36,484 nt of DNA from Bacteroidia bacterium (lineage in GTDB: Bacteria; Bacteroidota; Bacteroidia; NS11-12g; UBA955), in the NCBI GenBank assembly GCA_023268875.1, contig JALRKL010000061.1, positions 1 through 36,484 on the forward strand. Reading direction: 5' to 3'. Below the pieces are notes generated by a model. The model ran no database searches. It saw nothing but the letters and a program-made list of their open reading frames with translations, and was not told the DNA's origin. The position numbers and the translations under genes were made by a program. Positions 17,377 to 26,665 of this stretch are shown piece by piece (position 1 is the first letter of the stretch; each line of letters begins with the position of its first letter).

Positions 17377-18527
17377 TTTGTGAGAATTTGATTTCGTAAT
17401 TTATCTATGTAGAAAAGAGGTAGCTCTATGTTATTTGAACTTTCGTTTTGTAGTGAGTCAAGCAAATGCAAGGCCAAATCGATTTTGTTGGTTCGAATGT
17501 AGATATCCGATTGAATACATTGCCACAGTATACAGGGTGTTTCTGTTGGGATTATGGACGGATTATCGCTTTTGGTGCGGCTATCTACCCAAAAATTTTT
17601 AGCGGCCTCAGCGAACGTAACATGTGCTTCTAGAAAAGGGAAATAGGTGTAAAAATTGGCAATACAACTTTCCATTTCACTCAGATTTCCATTGAAATAA
17701 GCCATTAAAAATTGGGTTTGGAGTAGTATTAGATTATCGGGATTGTCCTGAACACAATCTTTAATCCGTTCGTACGCTTTTTGAGAATTTCCTGCATTTA
17801 ATTCCTCGAATGCTTGAGGGCAAATACTAGGAGTTTTAATTTTTGGAGAAATTGTCTGAAGGAATTCATTGTAGGCTTCAACCAAATCAGGTCGACCAAC
17901 GTATTTATCGATGAGCCATTGGTATTCTCTTTTTGCGGCATTTGTGTCGTTTAATGCCAAAAACAACTGCGCCCTTTTTTGCGCTAAATTCAAATTACGC
18001 CCGAATTGGTCTTGCCAAATACTTGTTACATACAAACTTTGTTGCAAATTGTTGCGGTTCCAAGCGTTTTGAAGAGCATCCTCGTATCGGCTTATAAAAC
18101 GTGGCTCGCGTTGAATTAACTTAATTCGTATTGGCCAAGCCCGGGAATACTCGTATTTCATTTCGAGTAGTCGAGCAAAGTGCACCCAATAGTCGTCTTG
18201 GGTTGTATCAATTGAGCAAGCTTTTTCAGCAAAGTTCAGTGCTTGGACGAGATTGCCTAATTTTTCATTACAAACAGAAATACGATACAATGCTGCCGCG
18301 TTATCAGTTTGGGTTGAGTCGGCTAAAACCCTTTCGAAACCTTTTAAGGCGTCGGTCCATTTAAATGCTTGAAAGTCGATTTCGGCTTGGTGATACCGTT
18401 GCTGCGCAGAATTCTGGGCTTTGCCTTGTATCCCGTAAAAGAGAAACAAGGCCGATAGCCAAAATGTGTTTATTTCATAATGGCGTAATCGCCAATACTG
18501 AATTCTTTGGGATTTCCCTCTAGGCAT
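17373..18527 (-). CDS. Tetratricopeptide-repeat protein
   Basis: TPR-like helical repeats (AEIDFQAFKWTDALKGFERVLADS...AALYRISVCNEKLGNLVQALNFAEKA). True start probably internal to the ORF, near the upstream gene's stop. Confidence 0.75.
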   Translation of the reverse strand: MPRGKSQRIQYWRLRHYEINTFWLSALFLFYGIQGKAQNSAQQRYHQAEIDFQAFKWTDALKGFERVLADSTQTDNAAALYRISVCNEKLGNLVQALNFAEKACSIDTTQDDYWVHFARLLEMKYEYSRAWPIRIKLIQREPRFISRYEDALQNAWNRNNLQQSLYVTSIWQDQFGRNLNLAQKRAQLFLALNDTNAAKREYQWLIDKYVGRPDLVEAYNEFLQTISPKIKTPSICPQAFEELNAGNSQKAYERIKDCVQDNPDNLILLQTQFLMAYFNGNLSEMESCIANFYTYFPFLEAHVTFAEAAKNFWVDSRTKSDNPSIIPTETPCILWQCIQSDIYIRTNKIDLALHLLDSLQNESSNNIELPLFYIDKLRNQILTK

Positions 18528-19471
18528 ACGTGGTTTCCAATCATGGAGTTTTCACAATTTAATCGTGTTAATTGTGTTTCTTCTCCAATTATGGTATTGC
18601 TAATAACGCAATTTTTCAGTTTAGAATTGTTTCCGATACTTACAAAAGGACCAATTTCGCAATTTTTTAGTTCAACGCCCTCTGCAATGAAACAGGGTTC
18701 GGTTATAATAACGCTATCGTCGAAACGATCTACAGAAACCGTAAATTGCTCTTTTTTATTAGCTAATACGCGTTGATTGGTATAGACAGTCGCGCTGTAA
18801 TTTCCACAATCGAGCCATTCTTCAACTGCGCCCGGAGTGAACAACATGCCTTTGTTCTTCATGTTTTCCATGGCATTAGTGAGTTGGTATTCTCCTTTTT
18901 CTTTGATATCGTTATCAATTAAATATTGCAATTCGGCTTCTAAGGTTTCGCCGCTCTTGAAATAATAGATACCGATTATAGCTAAATCCGAAACGAAGGT
19001 TTGGGGTTTCTCAATAAAGTCGGTTATGATGCCGTCTTCGTTGTATTTAACTACGCCAAAAGAGCTAGGATTTTCTACTTTTTGAACCCAAATAACGCCA
19101 TCCTTTGTTTTGTCAAGAACAAATTGTGTGCGGAAAAGGGTATCGGCAAAAGCTACGATTACTTCTCCTTTGAGAATTTCTCTGGCACACAGAATAGCAT
19201 GACCTGTACCTTCGGCTTTGTCTTGATAGAAAATATGACCTTGTGCACCAACGCTTTGGGCAATTTGTAATAATTCTTTTTCGGTTTCCTCGCCGAAACG
19301 ACCCATAACGAATCCAATTTCTTGAATGGGTTCCCCGCAAACCGCTGCGATATCTTCAATTAGCCAGTGTACAATTGATTTTCCGGCAACTTTCAATAAT
19401 GGTTTTGGAGTAGTTAGGGTGTGGGGTCGCATGCGCTTGCCCATTCCTGCCATTGGTATAATTAAATTCAT
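18470..19471 (-). CDS. Sugar-phosphate nucleotidyltransferase with C-terminal left-handed beta-helix
   Basis: MNLIIPMAGMGKRMRPHTLTTPKPLLKVAGKSIVHW...; EGTGHAILCA; EEWLDCGN; hexapeptide repeats at the C-terminus. Confidence 0.92.
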   Translation of the reverse strand: MNLIIPMAGMGKRMRPHTLTTPKPLLKVAGKSIVHWLIEDIAAVCGEPIQEIGFVMGRFGEETEKELLQIAQSVGAQGHIFYQDKAEGTGHAILCAREILKGEVIVAFADTLFRTQFVLDKTKDGVIWVQKVENPSSFGVVKYNEDGIITDFIEKPQTFVSDLAIIGIYYFKSGETLEAELQYLIDNDIKEKGEYQLTNAMENMKNKGMLFTPGAVEEWLDCGNYSATVYTNQRVLANKKEQFTVSVDRFDDSVIITEPCFIAEGVELKNCEIGPFVSIGNNSKLKNCVISNTIIGEETQLTRLNCENSMIGNHVCLEGNPKEFSIGDYAIMK

Positions 19472-19545
19472 GGTGATTTCGTATGGTTGTTATGAAAAGG
19501 ATTGCAAATAACGGCAATGTTTGTTAAAAAACGGTGAAATAGGTG

Positions 19546-19980
19546 TTATTTACCACTACTTCCATACCCCCCCACTCCTCTGTCAGAAGGGTTGAGCTGT
19601 GAGGTAATTTCCCAAGAGATTATTTCGTGCTTAGCCAGTACCATTTGTGCGATTCGCTCGCCTTTATTTATGGTAAAGGGTTCTTGGCCGTGGTTGATGA
19701 GAAGTACTTTTATCTCGCCTCGGTAATCGGCATCGACTGTACCCGGACTGTTGAGAACCGTAATGCCGTGTTTTAGGGCCAAGCCGCTTCTAGGACGTAT
19801 TTGCATTTCGAAACCTGGGGGGATTTCAAGGAAAAGGCCTGTGGGAATTAATTGACGTTCGCCTACTTGCAGGGTAATTGATTCATTTATGTTTGCAGGG
19901 ATATCCATGCCTGCACTAAGTGCTGTTTGATATTGAGGCAGGGGTAAATTGCTTTTGTTAATAACCTTAACGTGTTGCAT
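19546..19980 (-). CDS. dut: Deoxyuridine 5'-triphosphate nucleotidohydrolase
   Basis: dUTPase motifs: [61 protein letters not shown]. Confidence 0.97.
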   Translation of the reverse strand: MQHVKVINKSNLPLPQYQTALSAGMDIPANINESITLQVGERQLIPTGLFLEIPPGFEMQIRPRSGLALKHGITVLNSPGTVDADYRGEIKVLLINHGQEPFTINKGERIAQMVLAKHEIISWEITSQLNPSDRGVGGYGSSGK

Positions 19981-21427
19981 GTTTGATTTTGGTTTCGTAC
20001 GTATATAGGAATGATATGAATGCGACGAAAATTAAAGAATTTCCGACAAAACCCAATTTCGCGTTTGTAAGAATATAGCCCAAGGAGAAAGTGACCAATA
20101 AGATTATCAATATGCGCGGCAAATCATACGGAATGGGATAGTATTTTCTCGAAAGTAAATACCCGCTAATGACCATTGAGAAATAGGCGAGTAGCGTGGT
20201 TAAAGCAGCCCCGAGTATTCCAATTTTCGGAATGAGCAAAATATTCAAAATTAAGGTAATGGCCGCACCGGCGAATGCGGGTATGGCTCCAATATGAGTT
20301 TTTTCCGAAACTTTGTACCAAACGGAAAGCGTATAATAAAGTCCGAGAAATAGGTTTGCCGCTAAAAGGTAAGGAACTATTTTCATGCCGTCGGGATGGT
20401 CAAAATACGCAGGATTTTGTATGAGTATTGGAGCGATATAAGGTAATATAAGTAAGGTGCCTAGGTAAATACTCGAAACCACATACACAAACCATTTCAT
20501 GATGTATGCGTACGATTCTTGAGCGTTTAGTTGTTTAGCTTGTTCGAAAAAATAGGGTTCAACAGCAAAGCGAAATGCCTGCACAAACAATGTGAGAACC
20601 ATACTCAATTTATAAAAGGCGGAGTAAATGCTTACTTGATAATCAGATTGAGAATCGGGCAATATCAACTTGATTAAAATACGATCAAAAGTTTCGTTGA
20701 TCATGCCGGCGAGGCCAATGAAAACGATAGGATAGGAATACTTTAACATCCGTTTGAGCAATTGTAAATCCATGCCTAAGGTTAAATGTTTTAATACAGG
20801 AGACAGTAATACCAATGTTACGGTGCTGGCAATGAGGTTAGAAATGAAGATCCATGAAACCTGGGTTTGGCTGTAATAGAGTTGCTGAGCCCAGTCGTGA
20901 GATTTCCCCCAATAGGGCAGAAAAACGAGAAAGAACAAATTGGCAATGACGTTAATTCCTATGTTCGAGAGTTTAACCCAGGCAAAATTCCAAGGTTTCT
21001 GTTGTTGACGCAGGTAGGCAAAAGCCAAAGAACTAACCGCGTCAGAAACGAGAATTACAGTGAACCAAAATGCGTATTCGGGTGCATGTGGATAGCCTAT
21101 AAACGCCATTATTTCGAATCCAAAAAATCGCGAAAGGAAGATCCAAATTAGACCCGTAAGCAAAACGAAATGGGCCGCCGTAGCGAAAACAGGTTCTGGT
21201 TTTTCTTGCTTTCGTGCAAAATTAAAGAATCCGGTTTCGAGTCCAAAAGCAAAAAGCACGGCCCCTATGCTGGCATAACCAAACATTACTCCTACTACTC
21301 CGTAGTCGGCTACGTTTACCAGAGTACGGGTGTACAGGGGAACGAGCAGGTAATTGATCAAACGGCCTAACATGGTGCTTAACCCGTAAATGGCTGTTTG
21401 TGAGGCGAGTTTGCGAATTACCGACAT
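19967..21427 (-). CDS. Polysaccharide / oligosaccharide flippase (Wzx/MATE-like)
   Basis: 486 aa, 12-14 TM segments, [36 protein letters not shown]. Confidence 0.9.
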   Translation of the reverse strand: MSVIRKLASQTAIYGLSTMLGRLINYLLVPLYTRTLVNVADYGVVGVMFGYASIGAVLFAFGLETGFFNFARKQEKPEPVFATAAHFVLLTGLIWIFLSRFFGFEIMAFIGYPHAPEYAFWFTVILVSDAVSSLAFAYLRQQQKPWNFAWVKLSNIGINVIANLFFLVFLPYWGKSHDWAQQLYYSQTQVSWIFISNLIASTVTLVLLSPVLKHLTLGMDLQLLKRMLKYSYPIVFIGLAGMINETFDRILIKLILPDSQSDYQVSIYSAFYKLSMVLTLFVQAFRFAVEPYFFEQAKQLNAQESYAYIMKWFVYVVSSIYLGTLLILPYIAPILIQNPAYFDHPDGMKIVPYLLAANLFLGLYYTLSVWYKVSEKTHIGAIPAFAGAAITLILNILLIPKIGILGAALTTLLAYFSMVISGYLLSRKYYPIPYDLPRILIILLVTFSLGYILTNAKLGFVGNSLIFVAFISFLYTYETKIKHATR

Positions 21428-21432
21428 TGACG

Positions 21433-21440
21433 CAAAATTA
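21433..21440 (-). promoter_or_regulatory. -7 box TAATTTTG, 5 nt before the flippase ATG
   Basis: Exact TAnnTTTG on the minus strand. Confidence 0.6.
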
Positions 21441-21454
21441 CGGAATCTGCGCTA

Positions 21455-21616
21455 TTAATGCTGACTATGAAAAAAGGCGCAAAAATCACCCCCGACCACT
21501 GTGCCACACGCAAAGTATTTTTGTTTGTCTGGAGATCTTAAATCCAATTTGTTCTGAGCAGTAGAAAAGTATGAGTAAAAAAGGGAAAAGATTAAAAGGA
21601 GGTAAAGTTTTCGCAT
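21455..21616 (-). CDS. Candidate secreted micropeptide (53 aa) or gene remnant
   Basis: MRKLYLLLIFSLFYSYFSTAQNKLDLRSPDKQKYFACGTVVGGDFCAFFHSQH*; good signal-peptide character, no recognised mature domain. Confidence 0.3.
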   Translation of the reverse strand: MRKLYLLLIFSLFYSYFSTAQNKLDLRSPDKQKYFACGTVVGGDFCAFFHSQH

Positions 21617-21625
21617 GGCACAGTG
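21497..21625 (-). other. Long-range imperfect hairpin, arms 21497..21514 and 21608..21625
   Basis: Perfect 10-bp inverted repeat CACTGTGCCA/TGGCACAGTG, extended to 17 of 18 pairs on the minus-strand RNA if two G-U pairs are allowed. Confidence 0.5.
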
Positions 21626-21673
21626 ATGTAAAAGGCTCATATAACTCTGCCCAATTACTATGCCAAAAACAGA

Positions 21674-22261
21674 CTATTGTCTAAAATAAGAGGCACACTC
21701 GGGACCAATATTGAACAATAAATCAATAACAGACAAGTCTTTACGATGTCCAAATTTATTTTCAAAAACTTGCGAATATTCGCGATATGGTGTATCGTTT
21801 AATGAACCAAAATAGTGTCTACTTTCTTCAAATTTCAAATTTTTAATGGGTAATTCCTCCAAGCCGAGCCAAGGCAGCAATAATTGTAGAGTCGATTCTT
21901 GAAGTGATTTAAAGGAGGGTCGCTCTTGGTTTAAAAGATCCCAAATTCGATAATCATAATATTCGTAAAACGGCGATTTTCCGTAGGCCGTTCGCCACGC
22001 ATTTTGATGTTCGCGCAGCCATTTATGTTGATAGGATATTTCCCAAAATTCCGAGGCGTTCTTTTTAGAATCGTGCGTTAACGGGATACGTAAGGTTTCG
22101 ATTTGATTGGCACCAGACAGGGTATAATGGGCTTGTTCAAAATGAGAAAATAAGACAACTTCCCCTTTGTCAGCCGCAAACTGTAAGTAGGATACATTTG
22201 GGAAAAGTCCGTAAATTCTTAAATCTGTCTCACGGCCAAATGATCGGTTCTCTCTTTCCAT
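21674..22261 (-). CDS. WbqC-like family protein
   Basis: LRIPLTHDSKKNASEFWEISYQHKWLREHQNAWRTAYGKSPFYEYYDYRIWDLL...YSQVFENKFGHRKDLSVIDLLFNIGPECASYF fits WbqC-like. Start uncertain. Confidence 0.8.
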   Translation of the reverse strand: MERENRSFGRETDLRIYGLFPNVSYLQFAADKGEVVLFSHFEQAHYTLSGANQIETLRIPLTHDSKKNASEFWEISYQHKWLREHQNAWRTAYGKSPFYEYYDYRIWDLLNQERPSFKSLQESTLQLLLPWLGLEELPIKNLKFEESRHYFGSLNDTPYREYSQVFENKFGHRKDLSVIDLLFNIGPECASYFRQ

Positions 22262-22710
22262 AGGGTTTGAATTTCTTTTTTTAACACCGGATGTATCCAC
22301 TTGGGAGCAATGTCTAAAAAGGGTTTGAGCACAAAGTTTCGATTTTGTAATTCAGGGTGGGGTATCTGTAGATAGGAGTTATGGATAATACGATTTCCAT
22401 AAAATAATATATCGATATCGATACTTCTTGGGCCCCATTTTTCATAGCGTATGCGCCCCAATTGCTTTTCAATTTGCTGAAGCTTATGAAAAACCATTAA
22501 AGGAGTGAATAGAGTGGTTATCTGTAAAACTTGGTTTAGAAAATCGGGTTGATCGGTTTTGCCCCATGCTTTAGTGATATACATATGAGACTTACGTTCG
22601 ATTTCTCCGATGTTGGCATGAATCAAACGATTGCATTCTTGCAGAATATCAAAGGAGTTGCCCTGATTACTTCCTGTGGCTAGAAATAAAGTTTGAGGTA
22701 ATAATTTCAA
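22219..22710 (-). CDS. folK: 2-amino-4-hydroxy-6-hydroxymethyldihydropteridine diphosphokinase
   Basis: FLATGSNQGN...KAWGKTDQPDFLNQV...LQQIEKQLGRIRYEKWGPRSIDIDILFYG...IPHPELQNRNFVLKPFLDIAP. Start codon is TTG. Confidence 0.95.
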   Translation of the reverse strand: MKLLPQTLFLATGSNQGNSFDILQECNRLIHANIGEIERKSHMYITKAWGKTDQPDFLNQVLQITTLFTPLMVFHKLQQIEKQLGRIRYEKWGPRSIDIDILFYGNRIIHNSYLQIPHPELQNRNFVLKPFLDIAPKWIHPVLKKEIQTLWKERTDHLAVRQI

Positions 22711-22772
22711 TGTTTTTTGCTTTTGCCATGTTTAAATGCAATTATCGAACATCTCAAATGATTTCAAAATGT

Positions 22773-24302
22773 TCATGGTGTCAATCGGCCATACATTCTG
22801 GGGAAAGGTATAGACTCACGAACGTGTTTTAATTTACATATCCAAGTAACCACACGCTCCAATCCTAAGCCAAATCCCGAATGAGGTACGGATCCAAATC
22901 TACGTAAATCGAGGTACCATTCGAATTCAGACATAGGTAGCTGATGTTCGTGAATTTTTTCAATTAGGCTGTCAACGTTTGTTTCACGCTCACCACCGCC
23001 CACGATTTCGCCATATCCTTCAGGAGCCAAAACGTCTACTCCTCGAGCAAAGCGCATGTCTTCGGGATTGCGTTTAAGATAAAATGCTTTTACTTCGTGA
23101 GGCCAGTCGTAAACCATTACGGGTCTGTCGAACAACTTGGTAAGAACCGTTTCATCCGAACCCCCAAAATCGTTACCATATTCGAAATTTCGGGCGCTAT
23201 TTAGCCACTGTGGTATGTTTCGAAGATCTTCTTCGACATCGCTTTTTTCTTGTTTTAACTCATTGATTTTAGCTGTAAAGAAATTGATTTGTCCTTTTTT
23301 CATTCCCCCAGCGTTAATCTGATCTTCTCTGTCGGCAATTTCTGCATCAATTTCTGATAAACGGCTTTCTGCGGCTTTTAATTCAGCCTCTAAAAGTTTT
23401 ATGCTGTTTTGTCCGTTTACGTCTTGTTCACCTTTAATTATGCGCACGGCTTCATCGTAGGTCATACGAGGGAAACTTCCCAAAGAACTTTCTAAAACAC
23501 TTATATCGCGGCCAATAGTATCGAGTTCGTGTTTGCAGTTAGCCAGAACGTCTTTAATTACGTGCTGCAACATGCCCTCAATAGCATCCATATTTTGGAA
23601 AATATCGTAAAAAGCCATTTCTGGCTCAATCATCCAAAATTCTGAAAGGTGTCTACGTGTTTTTGACTTCTCAGCTCTGAAAGTAGGGCCAAAAGTATAG
23701 ATTTTGCCCATGGCCATGGCCATAGCTTCTCCGTATAATTGTCCAGATTGACTCAAATAAGCGGCACTTCCATAAAAATCGGTTTCAAAGAGGGTAGAGG
23801 TACCTTCACACGCATTACCTGTGAAAATTGGGGCATCCATTTGCACGAAACCTTCCTTTTGGAAATAGTTGTGAATGGAAAAAACTATGGTGTTACGAAT
23901 GCGCATGATTGCCCATTGCCGTGTACTGCGCAACCAAAGGTGTCGTTGATCCATTAAGAATTCAACACCGTGTTCTTTTTTCGCTATCGGATAATCGACA
24001 GAATCGCCAATGATTTCGATTTGTTGTACTTCTACTTCTATACCTCCGATTTGCTTCTCGTCGGTTTTAATAAGGCCATTCACAATTACGCTTGTTTCCA
24101 ATCGGGTATTTTGAGCAGATTCTAAACCCTGATTTGAAGCGGTTTCAGCGGTAACTACGCATTGGCAAAATCCGGTACCGTCGCGTAATACAATAAACAC
24201 AATGCCTTTACCTTCTCTTTTATTTGAAACCCACCCTTTAAGAGTTACCGTTTCGCCTATTTTTTGAGATAATTCTTGGATATACGTATGCGTGATTGAC
24301 AT
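22773..24302 (-). CDS. asnS: Asparagine--tRNA ligase
   Basis: Class II aaRS with N-terminal OB fold; FRAEKSKTRRHLSEFWMIEPEMAF, GGGERE, GFGLGLERVVTWI. Start moved to ATG 24302. Confidence 0.97.
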   Translation of the reverse strand: MSITHTYIQELSQKIGETVTLKGWVSNKREGKGIVFIVLRDGTGFCQCVVTAETASNQGLESAQNTRLETSVIVNGLIKTDEKQIGGIEVEVQQIEIIGDSVDYPIAKKEHGVEFLMDQRHLWLRSTRQWAIMRIRNTIVFSIHNYFQKEGFVQMDAPIFTGNACEGTSTLFETDFYGSAAYLSQSGQLYGEAMAMAMGKIYTFGPTFRAEKSKTRRHLSEFWMIEPEMAFYDIFQNMDAIEGMLQHVIKDVLANCKHELDTIGRDISVLESSLGSFPRMTYDEAVRIIKGEQDVNGQNSIKLLEAELKAAESRLSEIDAEIADREDQINAGGMKKGQINFFTAKINELKQEKSDVEEDLRNIPQWLNSARNFEYGNDFGGSDETVLTKLFDRPVMVYDWPHEVKAFYLKRNPEDMRFARGVDVLAPEGYGEIVGGGERETNVDSLIEKIHEHQLPMSEFEWYLDLRRFGSVPHSGFGLGLERVVTWICKLKHVRESIPFPRMYGRLTP

Positions 24303-24309
24303 GTTAGGG

Positions 24310-24317
24310 CAAAGATA
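24310..24317 (-). promoter_or_regulatory. -7 box TATCTTTG, 7 nt before the asnS ATG
   Basis: Exact TAnnTTTG on the minus strand. Confidence 0.6.
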
Positions 24318-24374
24318 CAATTTTTGAATCGCTATATTATCAGGTAATAAGCGCATTGCGTTTAAGAGAATGTG

Positions 24375-24382
24375 TACATTTG
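24375..24382 (+). promoter_or_regulatory. -7 box TACATTTG, 4 nt before the ATP-grasp ATG
   Basis: Exact TAnnTTTG on the plus strand. Confidence 0.6.
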
Positions 24383-24386
24383 TTGT

Positions 24387-25421
24387 ATGGTTGAAGGGCG
24401 TATTTCGGTTTTTATTCCCTCGGGTTCGGGTGCTCCTGGTTTCGCAGGAATAGCAGCTTGTCTGCGTGAAGATCCTCGAATTCGATTGGTTTCCGGCGAT
24501 ATGAATGCCGATGCCTACGGCAAATCACTTTCGGAGGCTTTTTATTTGATGCCTCCTTCGAACGATTCCTCTTATGCAGAACGAGTTTTAGAAATCAGCA
24601 AAACCGAAGGTATTGACGTAATCTTACCCATTACGACCTCTGAATTAATAGTGCTTTCTGAAAAATCAGATGTTTTTGCTCAGCAAGGAATTCAAGTTGT
24701 TGTTTCGCAATTCAAAGGGCTCATATTGAGCAACGACAAAGGTAGCCTTCATAATTGGGCCAAATCTATTGGAATAGCGGTTCCCGATGGTATGGTGTGC
24801 TCAGATAAACGAGAATTTAAAGAAAACTCCGTAAGACTTTTATTGGAGCATTCGCGTTTATTCTTCAAGCCGGTTAGAGGGAATGGTTCTCGGGGTATTG
24901 GTTTAATTTCTAGGGAAATAGAACCGGTTCGTGCATCGCATAAACCAGAATTAATGCCTTTATTGTTGTCAGAATGGTTGGAGCGGTTACCCGAAATCTT
25001 TGACGTGCCCCTGCTTTTAACGGAGTATTTACCTGGAAGGGAATATTCGGTAGATGCTTTTATTTGGGATGGAAACGAAACTATAGCCGTTCCTCGAACA
25101 CGCGATAAAATGGTTTCTGGAATCAGTGTTTCAGGAGTTTTTGAGTTCAATGAAACTCTGATAACCGAAACTAAGAAGTTGCTAGACTCTCTTAATTTGC
25201 GCGGTCCCATTGGGGTACAATGGAGAAACAATGCCGAGGGTATTCCTCATTTACTTGAAATTAATCCCCGTTTACAGGGCACTACATCTACTTTGCGCCA
25301 CGCAGGATTGAATATTCCTCTATTAGCGGTATACAAGGCTTTGGGCATGACCGTAAAGCTTCCTGCGGAGCTCAATTGGAATAGGGCGTTCACCCGATAT
25401 TGGCAGGACGTTTTTTTATAG
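24387..25421 (+). CDS. ATP-grasp ligase, carbamoyl-phosphate-synthase-like
   Basis: KPVRGNGSRGIGLI, LLTEYLPGREYSVDAFI, GPIGVQWRNNAEGIPHLLEINPRLQGTT. ATG 24387 preferred. Confidence 0.88.
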   Translation: MVEGRISVFIPSGSGAPGFAGIAACLREDPRIRLVSGDMNADAYGKSLSEAFYLMPPSNDSSYAERVLEISKTEGIDVILPITTSELIVLSEKSDVFAQQGIQVVVSQFKGLILSNDKGSLHNWAKSIGIAVPDGMVCSDKREFKENSVRLLLEHSRLFFKPVRGNGSRGIGLISREIEPVRASHKPELMPLLLSEWLERLPEIFDVPLLLTEYLPGREYSVDAFIWDGNETIAVPRTRDKMVSGISVSGVFEFNETLITETKKLLDSLNLRGPIGVQWRNNAEGIPHLLEINPRLQGTTSTLRHAGLNIPLLAVYKALGMTVKLPAELNWNRAFTRYWQDVFL

Positions 25422-25475
25422 TTTTTAGGAAATTAGTACTGCGTAACGGTTTTTGTAATTATCTTCGCAACAACT

Positions 25476-25631
25476 ATGAGCAACGAAAAACGCAATACCA
25501 AGAAATATTGGGCTCTTTGCATTGTAAGTGGAATCGCATTGACCTATTTCACCATTTTTTTACCTGAAGCATTTTGGCTAGGTCTACCTACGTTCTTTGG
25601 AGGTATGGCAATGGCAATGGATTGGGTTTAA
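25476..25631 (+). CDS. 51-aa small membrane protein (hypothetical)
   Basis: MSNEKRNTKKYWALCIVSGIALTYFTIFLPEAFWLGLPTFFGGMAMAMDWV*; preceded by TATCTTCG. Not in the supplied ORF track (too short). Confidence 0.55.
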   Translation: MSNEKRNTKKYWALCIVSGIALTYFTIFLPEAFWLGLPTFFGGMAMAMDWV

Positions 25632-25690
25632 TAAACTGAAATCCTTAATTTTACATAATTTCGCTTTCGGGCGGTTAAAAAACTATTGTT

Positions 25691-26665
25691 ATGGCAAATT
25701 CCTTTTGGTTTGATTTCGAAAAAGACGTTCAGGAACTACATGAACAGCTAAAGAAAGCGCAAGCGACGCACGAACTAGGAAAGTTAGATATGTCCGATAT
25801 GATTCGGACTATAGAATCAAAAATAAAAGAGGCTCAAAAATCGGTTTACAGTAATTTAACAGGTTGGCAGAAAGTTCAAATTAGTAGGCATCCCGAAAGA
25901 CCGTATACATTAGATTACATCGAGCATATTTGTACCGATTTTGTCGAGTTGTTCGGCGATAGGCAAATCCGAGACGATAAGGCTATTGTGGGTGGTTTTG
26001 CTAAAATCGATGGCAAACCGGTCATGATAATAGGCCAGCAGAAGGGACGTAATACCAAACAGAGGCAATTGCGAAACTTTGGAATGCCGAATCCCGAAGG
26101 ATATAGAAAAGCCCTCCGATTGATGAAACTTGCAGAGAAATTTGATGTTCCTGTTGTTACGTTAATCGATACCCCTGGTGCCAGCCCAGGCTTAGAAGCA
26201 GAGGAAAGAGGTCAAGGCGAGGCAATAGCTCGAAATTTATTGGAAATGTCTGTGTTGGAAGTGCCTATTGTATGCATTGTTATTGGTGAAGGAGCTAGTG
26301 GAGGTGCGTTAGGTATAGGAGTAGGCGACAAAGTATTGATGATGGAGTACACATGGTACTCGGTTATCAGTCCTGAAAGTTGTTCCAGTATACTATGGCG
26401 CACTTGGGATAAGAAAGAACTGGCAGCGGATGCATTGCGATTGTCTTCTAGCGATATGGTGCAAAATAAATTAGTCGATGGAGTAATTAAAGAACCCATC
26501 GGTGGAGCTCATCATAATCCTGAAGAAGCCTATCAAGCAGTAAAAGCAGCGATCAAAAAAGAGTTGAAAGCATTAAGAGAGCTTGATAAAGATGTTTTAG
26601 TTTCACAACGAATCGATAAATTTTCACAAATGGGTGTGGTAATAGAGCCCGAAATTGGAGCATAA
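25691..26665 (+). CDS. accA: Acetyl-CoA carboxylase carboxyltransferase subunit alpha
   Basis: [34 protein letters not shown]...[30 protein letters not shown]...[15 protein letters not shown]. Confidence 0.97.
   Translation: MANSFWFDFEKDVQELHEQLKKAQATHELGKLDMSDMIRTIESKIKEAQKSVYSNLTGWQKVQISRHPERPYTLDYIEHICTDFVELFGDRQIRDDKAIVGGFAKIDGKPVMIIGQQKGRNTKQRQLRNFGMPNPEGYRKALRLMKLAEKFDVPVVTLIDTPGASPGLEAEERGQGEAIARNLLEMSVLEVPIVCIVIGEGASGGALGIGVGDKVLMMEYTWYSVISPESCSSILWRTWDKKELAADALRLSSSDMVQNKLVDGVIKEPIGGAHHNPEEAYQAVKAAIKKELKALRELDKDVLVSQRIDKFSQMGVVIEPEIGA

Noticed and set aside
21571-21684. Plus-strand mini-ORF MSKKGKRLKGGKVFAWHSDVKGSYNSAQLLCQKQTIV in the hairpin region
   Set aside because: No promoter, no family; G-U pairing of the hairpin and the signal peptide both favour the minus strand.
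22747-22774. GAACAT...ATGTTC inverted repeat after asnS as a terminator
   Set aside because: Only a 6-bp AT-rich stem with a 16-nt loop, overlaps the stop codon and lacks a T-tract.
24749-25231. 160-aa antisense ORF in the ATP-grasp gene
   Set aside because: Antisense shadow of a well-supported ATP-grasp domain; no family resemblance.
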